DNA of 64,000 nt from positions 1-64,000 of the forward strand of contig JBDROX010000044.1 of the NCBI GenBank assembly GCA_043809645.1. Reading direction: 5' to 3'. The position numbers and the translations under genes were made by a program. The DNA is from JBDROX01 sp043809645. Lineage in GTDB: Bacteria; Patescibacteriota; Patescibacteriia; Magasanikbacterales; UBA922. Under the pieces are notes generated by a model. The model saw only the letters and a list, made by a program, of their open reading frames with translations, was not told the origin of the DNA and made no database searches. Positions 1-6,833 of this stretch are shown here, one piece after another (position 1 is the stretch's first letter; every line of letters begins with the position of its first letter).

Positions 1-12
1 TGTTCGTATAAT

Positions 13-40
13 AAAAGCATACCATTCATGGTATGCTTTT
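13..40. terminator. Perfect 11-bp hairpin at the left edge of the IS110-type element
   Basis: Arms 13-23 and 30-40 are exact reverse complements around a 6-nt loop, with A and T runs at the ends, so it could terminate transcription in either direction. It lies just inside the left flank of the IS110-type element. It may be the original target context or part of the element's left end; the sequence does not decide. Confidence 0.55.
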
Positions 41-230
41 ACCAGTGAGAACCTCGAATGCCGTGTTGAGGCAATTGTGTGGCGTGAGTCACCCAATTAT
101 CCTCGTCGCTTAACGTGTGGTCTCCTGAAATCAGCTCAACAAAGACGAATAAGATAGTTGAGGCGTTTGCATGCCTTGTGTGTACGCAAACATCCTCGAA
201 TAACAAACGAACCTGTCTTTGCTTGTTTTT
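41..230 (+). ncRNA. Candidate IS110 bridge RNA
   Basis: Two successive stem-loops share one architecture: a GAGG arm, a second helix, a loop of about 15 nt, the second helix's other arm, AT, then CCTC. In the first, GAGG 68-71 pairs with CCTC 101-104 and AATTG 73-77 with CAATT 94-98. In the second, GAGG 160-163 pairs with CCTC 194-197 and GTTTGC 165-170 with GCAAAC 186-191. Two internal loops upstream of the recombinase are what is known for target-binding and donor-binding loops of IS110 bridge RNAs. The ends are guesses; expression and guide matches are not shown. Confidence 0.45.
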
Positions 231-326
231 TGGAGACAGTGATTGCTCACTGCTTCTCTCTTTCTTCTTTCTTTTTCTTTCTTCTTTCTCTCTTACCCTT
301 TTTACTCATAGTACAGCTAAATATAT

Positions 327-1322
327 ATGAAAGTCAACACATATATTGGCGTCGACATGGCCAAACGTACCTTTGATGCTTGTTTTTCTGACGGCGAAGC
401 CGTCAGAACTTTCAACAATACGGAACGAGGAATTAATTCTTTTTTTCGCGCCATTGACGCGCTCGGTAGTCTATCTGAAAACAAGACTGCCACACAAACA
501 TGGCGAAGCAAGGTTGCGATCGGTGTGGAATCAACCGGGCACTATCATATGCTTTTGTGCATGAGAGCCAAGATAAAGGGGTATACTCCCATGCTCATTA
601 ATCCACTCATTACCAATAAGTACAGCCAAAGAAATTTAAGAAAAACCAAGACAGATAAAATAGACGCCAGGATAATTCGTTATTGCGCCATACAAAAAGA
701 AGGATATGAGTGGAATGACACAAAAGAAACCATTATTCTCAAACATCTGGTCAGAGAAAGGGAATATCTGGCTACACTGAAAAATGTTTTGAATTTAAGA
801 AAGGAATCAATCGACAGTAAATCATCAGCCATTGAGTTTACATTGCCAACAGTAAACAAAGATATTATGCTTTGTGTAGAACAAAAAATGAAAGAAACGG
901 AAAAACAACTTAAACAATTCAATCAACCCGTCCAAACTCTTCTCCAAACCATCCCCGGAGTTGGACCTCTTACGGCTGTCGCCTGTATTTCAGAGATAAA
1001 AGATATTACAAGATTTAAAAAAGCAAAACAACTCATCGCCTTCATCGGTATAGACCCAAAAGTACACTAATCCGGATCTTCCATAGATAAATACAGAAAG
1101 ATATCCAAACGAGGCAGTAAAATACTCCGCACCCGACTTTACAACGCCTGTAGTGTTGCCACGCTCCGTGACAATCAATTCAAACACCATTTCCAAAAGA
1201 AAAAAAGCCAAGGCAAGCCCCATAGAGTAGCTATAGTCGCCACCATGAATAAAATGGCCAAAGTTATCCATTCCGTATGGACAAACAACACTCCTTACCA
1301 AGAACCGAATCAAGAGAGATAA
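327..1322 (+). pseudogene. IS110-family transposase, interrupted by one in-frame stop
   Basis: The first 247 codons encode an N-terminal DEDD RuvC-like domain (IGVD near residue 9, GVESTGHYH, then DKIDAR) and the start of the Transposase_20 domain (PGVGPLTAVACISEI). TAA at 1068-1070 is codon 248. The same frame then continues to TAA at 1320-1322, starting with SGSSIDKYRKISKRG, which is the conserved Tnp block with the SG motif. The full product would be 331 residues, a normal family length. No frameshift is present, so a single CAA-to-TAA change explains the break. It falls immediately before the serine expected to be the nucleophile of IS110 recombinases, so the truncated protein should not recombine DNA. 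Confidence 0.85.
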
Positions 1323-1324
1323 TC

Positions 1325-1353
1325 ATAAAAGAGAGGTTAAACCTCTCTTTTAT
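1325..1353. terminator. Hairpin after the IS110 transposase
   Basis: Arms 25-37 of this line (1325-1337) and 1341-1353 are exact reverse complements with a 3-nt loop, flanked by A and T runs. It lies 3 nt after the transposase frame and probably terminates it, or belongs to the right end of the element. Confidence 0.6.
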
Positions 1354-1391
1354 ACACAGGGTGGGCTTGTGTGGGATATAGATAGTTGGGC
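1352..1391 (-). repeat. Truncated attC-like site at the distal end of the array
   Basis: The plus strand reads GTTGGGC at 1385-1391 followed by GATGT, exactly as at the other five sites, so this is the R'' side of the attC of the 1437-1925 cassette. The other half of the stem is not visible: the IS110-type element begins about 30 nt away. Either the insertion removed it or the site is degenerate. Confidence 0.55.
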
Positions 1392-1436
1392 GATGTAGCT
1401 ACAAATACCTAATCCTTATTTGTGTTTAGTGTTATT

Positions 1437-1925
1437 TTACTTAGTGCTTTTGAAAGTTTTTCCAATGGCCTCAATCTCATTTAGCCTGTCAATTACATCT
1501 GGTTCTGGTTCCCAATTAATATAATACGAATAAACATTTTGGTTATCCTCTCCAATATATTTTTCCACCAAATGATTATACTGATCCCATTTTTCTTTTG
1601 GAACAATAACCAAAACAAATAGTGGCTTATCATCAAAGATAACATCAATGGCCATATTTGTTTCAAACCCATTTGTTTTATTATTCATTAAGTCTACGGT
1701 TCTATCAGAGGTTTTAAATCCGCGCCACGTGCTTGGAAATGTTAGCTCAAATTCGTATTTTTCATTCTTATATTTTTCAGAAGGGGTTAGTGATTGCTGG
1801 GTATTTTGTGGTGCAGGGATGATTGGCTGATTGGATTTACTGTTTATAAAAAAATATGTTGCTATTCCTGCCAGAATAACCATAACTCCTAAAATTGCAG
1901 TAACTATTTTTTTATTCATATTCAT
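1437..1925 (-). CDS. Membrane-anchored hypothetical protein (cassette 1)
   Basis: This 162-residue protein starts with a short basic N-terminus and one hydrophobic segment (about residues 5-27), consistent with a signal anchor. The following linker is rich in Gln, Pro and Ser. The remainder looks like a single soluble extracytoplasmic domain (FELTFPSTWRGF near residue 58), a pattern seen in PsbP-like or DUF1795-like lipoproteins, but I cannot assign a family. It is the most distal cassette of the array and is bracketed by a cassette-specific 14-nt inverted repeat (1396-1409 and 1978-1991). Confidence 0.75.
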   Translation of the reverse strand: MNMNKKIVTAILGVMVILAGIATYFFINSKSNQPIIPAPQNTQQSLTPSEKYKNEKYEFELTFPSTWRGFKTSDRTVDLMNNKTNGFETNMAIDVIFDDKPLFVLVIVPKEKWDQYNHLVEKYIGEDNQNVYSYYINWEPEPDVIDRLNEIEAIGKTFKSTK

Positions 1926-1995
1926 TGTTATTAGTAGATTAATATTTTGTTATTGTGTCCAAAAAATAAAATAAAGGGGTATTTGTAGCTATTTC

Positions 1996-2121
1996 GTATA
2001 ACGTTCGCGTGTATGCGATGTTTGCTGGCTGTATACTAACGCGAAGCGGTACAGCCAGCAAATATGGGTGCAGTGAGGAGGAGGTACGACGACGAACGGA
2101 ACCGCATATTCTGTGTTGTAC
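1996..2121 (-). repeat. attC-like recombination site between cassettes 1 and 2
   Basis: R boxes are GTATAAC (1996-2002) and GTTGTAC (2115-2121). Inside are a strong hairpin with a 13-bp arm (TTTGCTGGCTGTA pairing with TACAGCCAGCAAA) and the block ATATGGGTG that recurs in the other sites. The outer stem is weaker here than in the other four sites. Confidence 0.75.
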
Positions 2122-2160
2122 GATGTAATGAAAAATTTATCCATTAAAAATTATTTGGGG

Positions 2161-2979
2161 CTACTTTTTTGGGTAAGGAATTGGGAAAACTCCTTTTAAC
2201 TTCATGACGGCGGGTGAAGCAGTTTTTGCATTCACTTTTGCCATAAAGTTGTACTTTTCAAGTGTTGTAAGCTCACTCGGATTCATTTCTGGGTGATATT
2301 TGTTGATTAAATTGGCCGTATCCATATCAACTAAATAACAGATTACATGGTTGGCCGCTTCAAGCAAACGATCAATAACGTCTGTTCGGTAAAGCTTGGC
2401 GAATTGGTCTAACAGGATACACGAAAAGCCTTTTTCTTTGATTTGTGCGATTTGCTGGAATACTTCTTCATCTAAAAAGTTATGAGCTTCGTCGATTGCG
2501 AGTGTGCGATTGTCACTGCCAACAACTTGCAAAAACTGTTTCACCAGGTAAGTGCCGAGCTTTTTTGTAACGTCTTCATCTAAAGTCTTGTAGTCCAGTC
2601 TGCATAGGAGAAACTTTTGGTCGTCTTTTTGCATTTCCATAAAGTCAATTTCTTTCTGGAACCTTGCCACATTTTCATCAAAGGTTCCTGTTTGCGCTTC
2701 AAATACTGTAACTTTGTCTGCCTTGCCTGCCGGAATATACGCTTGTATATCTCTAATGAGATCACCGTGAGGCTCAATGAGAATGCCTCCTCTTCCGTTG
2801 TAGATGTCCGAAATAATAATGTTTTCGATTGTTACAGATTTGCCTTGGCCTGAATGACCAAATAAATACATGATTCCAGAACGTTCTTCTGAAGAAAGAC
2901 TAAAAGTTTCTCCGTTTTCTAGTACACCAATTAGTGATAATCCTTCTTTGATGATGTTTTCCATAGTGTTTGTATGCAT
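2161..2979 (-). CDS. FtsK/VirD4-like P-loop ATPase (cassette 2)
   Basis: This 272-residue protein has a Walker A motif (GHSGQGKS, near residue 42) and a Walker B motif (TLAIDEAHNF, near residue 158). The text GGILIEPHGDL after Walker A resembles DUF87/TraD/VirD4-type DNA-pumping ATPases. It is shorter than a conjugative coupling protein and has no membrane segments, so it looks like a stand-alone ATPase domain. The start is either the first or the sixth codon (both Met). Just upstream lies a 51-nt TTAG tetranucleotide run. The stop codon sits inside the 18-nt terminal inverted repeat of its cassette (2153-2170, 3046-3063). Substrate unknown. Confidence 0.8.
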   Translation of the reverse strand: MHTNTMENIIKEGLSLIGVLENGETFSLSSEERSGIMYLFGHSGQGKSVTIENIIISDIYNGRGGILIEPHGDLIRDIQAYIPAGKADKVTVFEAQTGTFDENVARFQKEIDFMEMQKDDQKFLLCRLDYKTLDEDVTKKLGTYLVKQFLQVVGSDNRTLAIDEAHNFLDEEVFQQIAQIKEKGFSCILLDQFAKLYRTDVIDRLLEAANHVICYLVDMDTANLINKYHPEMNPSELTTLEKYNFMAKVNAKTASPAVMKLKGVFPIPYPKK

Positions 2980-2984
2980 ATGAA

Positions 2985-3035
<51 letters not shown>

Positions 3036-3089
3036 ATAAATTGTAAAAAAAGTAGCCCCAAATACATTATAATAATTTTTCATTATTTC

Positions 3090-3167
3090 GTACAACGTTT
3101 CTGGCTATGCGATGTTGCGTTAGCAATATGGGTGAAGCGAAGCGGAACCGCATAGCCAGTGTTAAGT
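3090..3167 (-). repeat. attC-like recombination site between cassettes 2 and 3
   Basis: R boxes are GTACAAC (3090-3096) and GTTAAGT (3161-3167). The outer stem is a perfect 11 bp (CTGGCTATGCG with CGCATAGCCAG). An inner hairpin TTGCGTTAGCAA is followed by ATATGGGTG and AAGCGAAGCGGAACC. At 78 nt this is the shortest and cleanest site in the array. Confidence 0.85.
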
Positions 3168-3173
3168 GATGTT

Positions 3174-3782
3174 TCAATGAGAGCCCACCACTTTTAGCAC
3201 AGGCTTCACATACTCATAAAATGGCTCAAACTCTGTATAAAGGTAAGCGTCTATTCCTGCCAGTTTTGCTCCCTCAACATGTGAAGCCGTATCATCAGTA
3301 TACAAGATTTTGTCTTTATTAACGCCGAGCTCTCGGAAAATAAATTCATAAAATTCTGCCTGAGGTTTTTTGCTGCCAATTTCAGCGGAAGAAAAAATGC
3401 CGTCGAACAATTTTTCAAAGCCCATTTCATTTCTCATGTACTGTGTTCGGTATTTTTCTTGGTTGGTTGCCAGATAACACGAGACGGCATTTTTTCGTAA
3501 CTCTCGAATTAAATCTACTACTTTTTGATCTGTTTTGTGCTCATATTGGAACCATTGCAGCAAAAAACCGTCTACATCTCCATCCCATTTCCACTTTTTG
3601 AGCCACGGAACAATAACTTCCTTCAAGTCAGCTCTGCCTGTGAGGCACTCTTGAAAAATGCCTTTGTAGAAAGGAAGCATGTCGTCTGGAGATAAGCCTT
3701 GTGTTTGTTGGTAGTGAGTGCCGAACATCTCGGAGCGAATGACTACGCCGTCAGCATCAAAAAGTATTACTTGTTTGTTCAT
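3174..3782 (-). CDS. HAD-superfamily (subclass IA) hydrolase (cassette 3)
   Basis: This 202-residue protein has HAD motif I (LFDADGVV, residues 7-14; nucleophile Asp followed by Asp+2), motif II (YLATNQ, near 104), the motif III lysine (IGSKKP, near 136) and motif IV (LYTDDTASHV, near 162). The helical cap between motifs I and II fits subclass IA phosphatases such as phosphoglycolate or sugar-phosphate phosphatases; the substrate cannot be read from sequence. Its TGA stop lies inside the cassette's left terminal inverted repeat (3172-3185), which pairs with 3815-3828 upstream of the start. Confidence 0.85.
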   Translation of the reverse strand: MNKQVILFDADGVVIRSEMFGTHYQQTQGLSPDDMLPFYKGIFQECLTGRADLKEVIVPWLKKWKWDGDVDGFLLQWFQYEHKTDQKVVDLIRELRKNAVSCYLATNQEKYRTQYMRNEMGFEKLFDGIFSSAEIGSKKPQAEFYEFIFRELGVNKDKILYTDDTASHVEGAKLAGIDAYLYTEFEPFYEYVKPVLKVVGSH

Positions 3783-3832
3783 AAGAATTTTATGAATTTA
3801 TTTTACAGAGATGTGGCTCTCATTGAAATTTC

Positions 3833-3975
3833 ACTTAACGTTCGCGTGTATGAGAAGTTTCGCCGACTTCCTTATTATTTTAACATAGAGGAGGCGAAAT
3901 TTGGGTGAAATAAAAAGTGCAACCGCTTAAAATCATTACCGCACTTTTTCTTGAACCTCATACACGCTGTTAGGC
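3833..3975 (-). repeat. attC-like recombination site between cassettes 3 and 4
   Basis: R boxes are ACTTAAC (3833-3839) and GTTAGGC (3969-3975). The outer stem GCGTGTATGAG pairs with CTCATACACGC. Two inner hairpins are present (TTTCGCC with GGCGAAA, and AAAAAGTGC with GCACTTTTT). At 143 nt it is the longest site. Confidence 0.8.
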
Positions 3976-3986
3976 GATGTAAAATC

Positions 3987-4463
3987 TTATAAATAAAATT
4001 CTCCCAGAAGTTGAAAAATTTCTTCACTGCCAGTTTGCATTTCTTCTTTTTTTATCGATTTCAAATCTATCCAACGTGGTTTTTCCGATTCATCTTCTTG
4101 ATCTACTTTATCGTCATCTAATAATTTAGTAGTTACTGCTTTACAGAGATAAAAAAAGGACAAATTCTGGTACGCCTCATCTAATGGCTCATAATAGAAA
4201 AATACTTCCTGAAATTTGAGAAATTTTTCAACTTCTATTTCAATGCCCGTTTCTTCGCGTACTTCACGTTTAATTGCATCCTCAAGTTTTTCCCCCAAAT
4301 CAACACCACCACCCGGAAACCAATATTTACCAGTACTCTTAGTGTTACACAGTAATACTTTTCCATTATTAATAATGATTGCATATCCAGCAGGACGAAA
4401 AACCAGCTTATCTTTTGCAATCATCTTTTTATCACCATGTAAAGTTGTACATTCTACTAGCAT
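3987..4463 (-). CDS. Nudix hydrolase (cassette 4)
   Basis: This 158-residue protein has a complete Nudix box: GVDLGEKLEDA followed by IKREVREETGIEI (about residues 54-76), with the REXXEE metal-binding core intact. Nudix proteins hydrolyse nucleoside diphosphates linked to another group; the substrate is not predictable here. A second possible start is the Met at residue 14 (4424), which would remove a poorly conserved N-terminus. The cassette has the longest terminal inverted repeat of the array (20 nt, 3980-3999 with 4478-4497). Confidence 0.85.
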   Translation of the reverse strand: MLVECTTLHGDKKMIAKDKLVFRPAGYAIIINNGKVLLCNTKSTGKYWFPGGGVDLGEKLEDAIKREVREETGIEIEVEKFLKFQEVFFYYEPLDEAYQNLSFFYLCKAVTTKLLDDDKVDQEDESEKPRWIDLKSIKKEEMQTGSEEIFQLLGEFYL

Positions 4464-4501
4464 AGGGCATTGAAATTATTTTATTTATAAGATTTTATTT
4501 C

Positions 4502-4607
4502 GTCTAACGTTTGCGTATATCTGATGTTGACCGGTGATAAGATACGCTGAAAGCGTATCGCCGGTCAATATGGGTGAGCGTAGCGAACCAGATATACGCT
4601 GTTAGCT
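4502..4607 (-). repeat. attC-like recombination site between cassettes 4 and 5
   Basis: R boxes are GTCTAAC (4502-4508) and GTTAGCT (4601-4607). The outer stem GCGTATATCTG pairs exactly with CAGATATACGC. The inner hairpin TTGACCGG...CCGGTCAA encloses a second arm pair (GATACGC with GCGTATC). ATATGGGTG follows. Confidence 0.85.
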
Positions 4608-5168
4608 GATGTGCGCTTTTATTTTCTTTATAAAATCTGGCATTAACATTTCTAATTTCATGATACTGTTCTGCAAAATTTCATCATAGATTTTTATTCT
4701 GGTTTCATAATTAGTCATTGCTCCATTATTAACTCTGTAACTTTCTCTACTTTGTATAGTTTCATTTATCTCGTTTGTAAGTTTTGTTATTTTTCTCATT
4801 TCTTCAAGTAAATCTGCTTGGTTTTTAAATAAGCTGGGACAATTCATTGTTAAAAAAGAAGAGAAGTCACCGTTTAGTTTAACTAGAGGCTTTACAATTA
4901 TTTTTTTTTGTTCGAGAACATTTAGTTCTTGTAAGATTGTCTGCTTATTATCTTTAAGTTCTGAAATATTTGTCTCTAATTCATGCGCGATTGTAGTTAA
5001 ACTATTTTTTTCTTGTTTAATTGATTTATATTTGTCCCAAGCAATCGTTAGGGCAACTCCAATTAATGCGACAATTACACCAGTAAAAAAAGAAAAATAA
5101 TCAAAACTTACTGTGTTTTGCACAGGGGTATTATTTGGCTTCCATTCTGATATAGTTAAATTTTGCAT
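4602..5168 (-). CDS. Hypothetical protein with one membrane segment and a coiled coil (cassette 5)
   Basis: This 188-residue protein has a polar N-terminus of about 25 residues, one transmembrane helix (about 26-45, FFTGVIVALIGVALTIAW) and a long charged, probably coiled-coil C-terminal part. No family is recognised. Its TAA stop (4602-4604) lies inside the R'' box of its own attC site, so gene and recombination site overlap. The terminal inverted repeat of this cassette is short (10 nt, 4612-4621 with 5184-5193) plus a second block of 8 nt. Confidence 0.7.
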   Translation of the reverse strand: MQNLTISEWKPNNTPVQNTVSFDYFSFFTGVIVALIGVALTIAWDKYKSIKQEKNSLTTIAHELETNISELKDNKQTILQELNVLEQKKIIVKPLVKLNGDFSSFLTMNCPSLFKNQADLLEEMRKITKLTNEINETIQSRESYRVNNGAMTNYETRIKIYDEILQNSIMKLEMLMPDFIKKIKAHIS

Positions 5169-5198
5169 GTCTAATTGATTTTATAAAAGCGCATTTCA

Positions 5199-5329
5199 GC
5201 TAAACGTATCCAAATATCTGAAGTTTGCTGGAGTGTAACGAAAGCAAATTTGGGTCGAAAAAGTTTTGCGTTCCTTAATTTAAAAATCTAATAAGGCAAA
5301 ACTTTTGAGCCAGATATTTGGTGTTGTGT
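5199..5329 (-). repeat. attC-like recombination site between cassettes 5 and 6
   Basis: R boxes are GCTAAAC (5199-5205) and GTTGTGT (5323-5329). The outer stem CCAAATATCTG pairs with CAGATATTTGG. An inner hairpin TTTGCT...AGCAAA and a second hairpin AAAAGTTTTGC...GCAAAACTTTT follow. Confidence 0.8.
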
Positions 5330-5353
5330 GATGTTGCCAAAAAGCTTCGTTGT

Positions 5354-5728
5354 TTATTGATCAATAACTTTGTCTGTTTTCAAAACCTCTCGTTTGTCTT
5401 CACCTGTCGGCACTTGCTTGATAACTAGAAACTTCACAATTTCGCTAGTATGATTGATGAAGGTGTGCGGGGTGCTTTCTGTCTCAATCAAATCACCAGC
5501 TTTGACGATCTGACTTTCGATTTTATCGCCGACCTTCCACTCAGCAGTAAGTTCGCCTTCGATAATATACAAACTTTCCAAAATCTTCTCGTGGTGATGC
5601 CAGGTTTGAGTTGACCCCGCCACCTGCTCGTTGTAGTGCAATTCATACTCTTGGCGAAGATAATAGCGAACGTTTGTCCCTTCGGGTTTTGAAACAGACA
5701 AAGATTCCTCACGTTTAATTATTTTCAT
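5354..5728 (-). CDS. Cupin-fold protein (cassette 6)
   Basis: This 124-residue protein has the cupin pattern: a first motif around residue 43 (HHHEKILESLYIIEGEL) and a second around residue 83 (TESTPHTFINHT), which give the histidine and glutamate metal ligands of a single-domain beta barrel. The function of small cupins varies (isomerases, dioxygenases, binding proteins) and is not predictable. It is the first cassette of the array on the minus strand. It is bracketed by a 14-nt inverted repeat (5334-5347, 5752-5765) and by the R box at 5770-5776, upstream of which an attI site or leader would be expected. Confidence 0.8.
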   Translation of the reverse strand: MKIIKREESLSVSKPEGTNVRYYLRQEYELHYNEQVAGSTQTWHHHEKILESLYIIEGELTAEWKVGDKIESQIVKAGDLIETESTPHTFINHTSEIVKFLVIKQVPTGEDKREVLKTDKVIDQ

Positions 5729-5831
5729 AGCACTAATCTTATTTTTTAGAAAAGCTTTTTGGCAATTTCGTACAACTATGTATATACCAACTTCTAAATA
5801 TTTTTGCTGAGTTATAGTATAATTTACTCAG

Positions 5832-5868
5832 ATAATTCCATTCAGAAGGTGGTTATGAATGGAATTAT
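5832..5868. other. 13-bp inverted repeat upstream of the cassette array
   Basis: Arms 5832-5844 and 5856-5868 are perfect reverse complements around an 11-nt loop with no T run. It lies about 55 nt outside the first R box, where an integron's attI or leader promoter would be. No function can be assigned. Confidence 0.5.
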
Positions 5869-5910
5869 ATCATGTGTGATATTGTCGGCAAACTATCTTT
5901 ATTATCAATT

Positions 5911-5999
5911 CTTATAAGCCTTCCCCCTAGCCTCTATATACTTCTTGGCTTCCAGTAGAGGGTTATCTGCCTTGTAGATGCCTCGCCCAACAATAATAA
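5911..5999 (-). pseudogene. Duplicated 3' fragment of the pyrF domain
   Basis: The 63 nt at 5937-5999 are identical to 6878-6940 inside the end of the PyrD-PyrE-PyrF gene. A further 26 nt to the left align with mismatches. The fragment encodes GRGIYKADNPLLEAKKY and then diverges. It is an isolated piece with no start and marks the outer edge of the segment that carries the FkbM pseudogene. Confidence 0.9.
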
Positions 6000-6046
6000 G
6001 GTATTGCAGTTATACAAGTCAGTTACTTAGTCATCAATTTAATTTT

Positions 6047-6760
6047 TTAATGAATACAATCTTTATAAATTGAAGTGAGACCTGTAAATGAAAATAATTG
6101 ATAATCAATTTCATTTAAAAATCTATGAATTTTTGTATTGCTATTTTGAAGAGATAGATCGTCGTCCTCAATGATAATTACTTTTGGTCTAAATTTTTCC
6201 CAATCATTACTCTTTAGGACATCAAAATTATTTCCTTCAACATCTATTGTTATGAAATCAATTTTTTGATTTCCTGGCATATGTTTACTTAAAATAATTT
6301 TCAACGGCAAGCATTTTATTGACCTTTCCTCAATAAAACGAATATATTTTTTTTAACATGATTTCTTTCTGTTCATGGTTAAAGGTGTTGCAACTTTTAT
6401 GATTAAAGACATAATATTTTAAATTATTTTCATCCAAGGCAACACCATAATTTAAATTAATATCTCTTCTTCTGCTTCTATTAAAATATTTAATACTTTC
6501 AATATTGGGCTCAATATTTAGACCTTTCCAACCTTTCTTATAAAAAAAATTAGTATTAGAATAATGTTTGGGGTGGTATGCTCCAACATCAACATAAAAA
6601 CCATCTTTTTTATTTCTAAAAAGATTTTCTATTAAAATGTCTTCACCAGATTGTGAATTTTTTTTGTAAATGTTCTAAAGAAAAAATTTTTGATATTTAT
6701 AAGATTAAATAAATATTTATTTTCAATATTTATCAAAGACTCTTTTGCTCTATCTTTCAT
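6047..6760 (-). pseudogene. FkbM-family methyltransferase, two frameshifts
   Basis: Reading across two frame changes gives about 237 residues. They start at ATG 6760 (MKDRAKESL) and continue through NSQSGEDILIENLF, DGFYVDVGAYHPKHYSNT, KGWKGLNIEPN and CNTFNHEQKE to IDFITIDVEGNNFDVLKS. This is the SAM-binding FkbM fold, usually an O-methyltransferase acting on glycans or secondary metabolites. The frame breaks lie in two runs of eight A on the coding strand (about 6658-6665 and 6347-6354), which could be slippage mutations or sequencing errors. Base composition is much more AT-rich than the neighbouring pyr gene, and the segment is flanked by the two copies of the pyrF 3' end, so it looks imported. 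Confidence 0.8.
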
Positions 6761-6833
6761 ATTTTTTAATACTTCATTGAAAAAATAGAACGTGGCTAAA
6801 TTATACTACTCTTGCTAGAGTAGTCAATACAAA

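Larger units (their letters stand above)
12..1352 (+). mobile_element. IS110-family insertion sequence (boundaries approximate)
   Basis: The segment holds an IS110-type transposase reading frame preceded by about 285 nt of structured non-coding DNA and followed by about 30 nt. This layout fits the IS110 group, in which the guide (bridge) RNA lies upstream of the recombinase gene. As usual for the family there are no terminal inverted repeats and no clear target duplication. The left limit is placed where sequence resembling an integron cassette start (1-11) ends. The right limit is placed at the end of the hairpin 25 nt after the reading frame. Both limits are inference. The transposase contains a stop codon, so the copy is probably inactive unless supplied in trans. 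Confidence 0.6.

Noticed and set aside
5776..5936. Possible attI site or integrase remnant next to the first cassette
   Set aside because: No IntI-like sequence or attI core beyond the R box at 5770-5776 could be recognised; only a hairpin is seen.
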